This document shows positions 63,637 to 64,000 of a stretch of 64,000 nt of DNA, piece by piece. Made by a program: the position numbers and the translations under genes. The stretch lies in NCBI GenBank assembly GCA_001897435.1, contig MKSV01000010.1, forward strand, positions 1 to 64,000, read 5' to 3'. Numbering within the stretch: position 1 is the stretch's first letter; each line of letters begins with the position of its first letter. This DNA is from Acidobacteriales bacterium 59-55. Its GTDB lineage: Bacteria > Acidobacteriota > Terriglobia > Terriglobales > Acidobacteriaceae. A model generated the notes under the pieces. That model had not been told where the DNA came from and did no database searches. It was given only the letters and a program-made list of their open reading frames with translations.

Positions 63637-64000
63637 ATGTCAGTAGAAGGTTCTGTATGGGGAAGTGAAAGCTCACACCCCTCGATGTGGATTTACACGT
63701 TGGCGTCTGAGCAACTTCGTGTGCGGGTTACGAACTTCGGCGCGCGTCTGGTAAGTATTGAAGCCCCGGATCGGCACGGCGTCATGGGGGATGTTGTGCT
63801 CGGATATGATCTCCCGGAACAATACATCCGTGATCAAACTACTTATCTGGGCGCGAGCATAGGACGGTATGCTAACCGTATCGCTGGAGGAGCTTTCATT
63901 CTCGACGGCGAGGCCTTCCATCTCGATCGTAACCGTGATGGCAATACGCTGCATGGAGGTACGCAAGGCTTTCATCGAAGGATGTGGAGTCCGCGGCCTA
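63637..64000 (+). CDS. galM: aldose 1-epimerase, N-terminal part (runs off the window)
   Basis: The frame opens at ATG 63637 with AGGGGAAA just before it and stays open to the right edge (121 codons). VTNFGARLVSIEAPDRHG, SIGRYANRIAGGAF and NTLHGG followed by GFHRRMW are the standard landmarks of galactose mutarotases (aldose 1-epimerases). The enzyme interconverts alpha and beta anomers of sugars. It lies 36 bases after the GH43-like gene and is co-transcribed with it. Confidence 0.93.
   Translation, partial: MSVEGSVWGSESSHPSMWIYTLASEQLRVRVTNFGARLVSIEAPDRHGVMGDVVLGYDLPEQYIRDQTTYLGASIGRYANRIAGGAFILDGEAFHLDRNRDGNTLHGGTQGFHRRMWSPRP

Noticed and set aside
1..64000. CRISPR arrays, tRNA or rRNA genes, insertion sequences or prophage genes.
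   Set aside because: No regular repeat-spacer pattern, no transposase or integrase motif and no recognisable structural RNA was seen on either strand.

Overview
ORGANISM. The window looks like the chromosome of a soil or plant-litter acidobacterium of the Terriglobia type (Granulicella, Edaphobacter or Terriglobus-like). This is an inference. It rests on moderately GC-rich DNA, five very large Oar-type TonB-dependent receptors (about 1070-1240 aa, each with an N-terminal carboxypeptidase-regulatory-like domain and no SusD partner), many Tat-exported hydrolases (GH116, GH101-like, phospholipase C, lactonase), and a tight scavenging gene layout. There are no rRNA or tRNA genes, CRISPR arrays, prophage or insertion sequences that I can see.

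LAYOUT. (1) 1-5133: a short, microcompartment-free ethanolamine module made of a divergent aldehyde dehydrogenase (cut by the window edge), an ethanolamine permease, eutB, eutC and an AraC-type regulator. (2) 5394-11204: TonB receptor, then a Tat-exported phospholipase C. (3) 11883-14597: a secreted GH116 enzyme. (4) 14896-19519: a four-gene operon (DMFase-large-subunit-like protein, SDR, HisD-like dehydrogenase, RraA-like protein) closed by a strong hairpin. (5) 19991-24980: TonB receptor plus a GH123-like secreted protein, closed by a hairpin shared with the next block. (6) 25055-28866 (minus): SDR, lactonase, IclR regulator, amidohydrolase. Divergent from it at 29140-32096 are an SSS symporter and an enolase-superfamily enzyme, followed by a creatininase-family protein (minus) and a RidA protein. 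(7) 34877-49699: a LacI-regulated sugar locus made of LacI, TonB receptor, TPR protein, fucose-isomerase-type isomerase, ribulokinase-type kinase, sugar-porter MFS and GH172, flanked by two secreted proteins of unclear family. (8) 50376-64000: a GH101-like enzyme, two TonB receptors, two paralogous GH43-like propellers, a GH29-like gene interrupted by one in-frame TGA, and the start of an aldose 1-epimerase.

HOW IT WORKS TOGETHER. Most blocks repeat one logic: an outer-membrane receptor, a secreted or periplasmic hydrolase and, in places, an inner-membrane transporter, cytoplasmic enzymes and a local regulator. The most interesting block is (7). GH172 is the family of alpha-D-arabinofuranosidases and alpha-D-fructofuranosidases. 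A fucose-type isomerase can turn D-arabinose into D-ribulose, and a ribulokinase-type enzyme would give D-ribulose 5-phosphate, which enters the pentose phosphate pathway directly. I therefore propose a D-arabinofuranoside (D-arabinan) utilisation locus. Three near-identical TTTAAA-NN-TTTAAA elements lie in front of its three transcription units, two of them exactly 39 bp upstream of the start codon, and are candidate operators of the local LacI protein. Function assignments come from reading the proteins; no database search was run.
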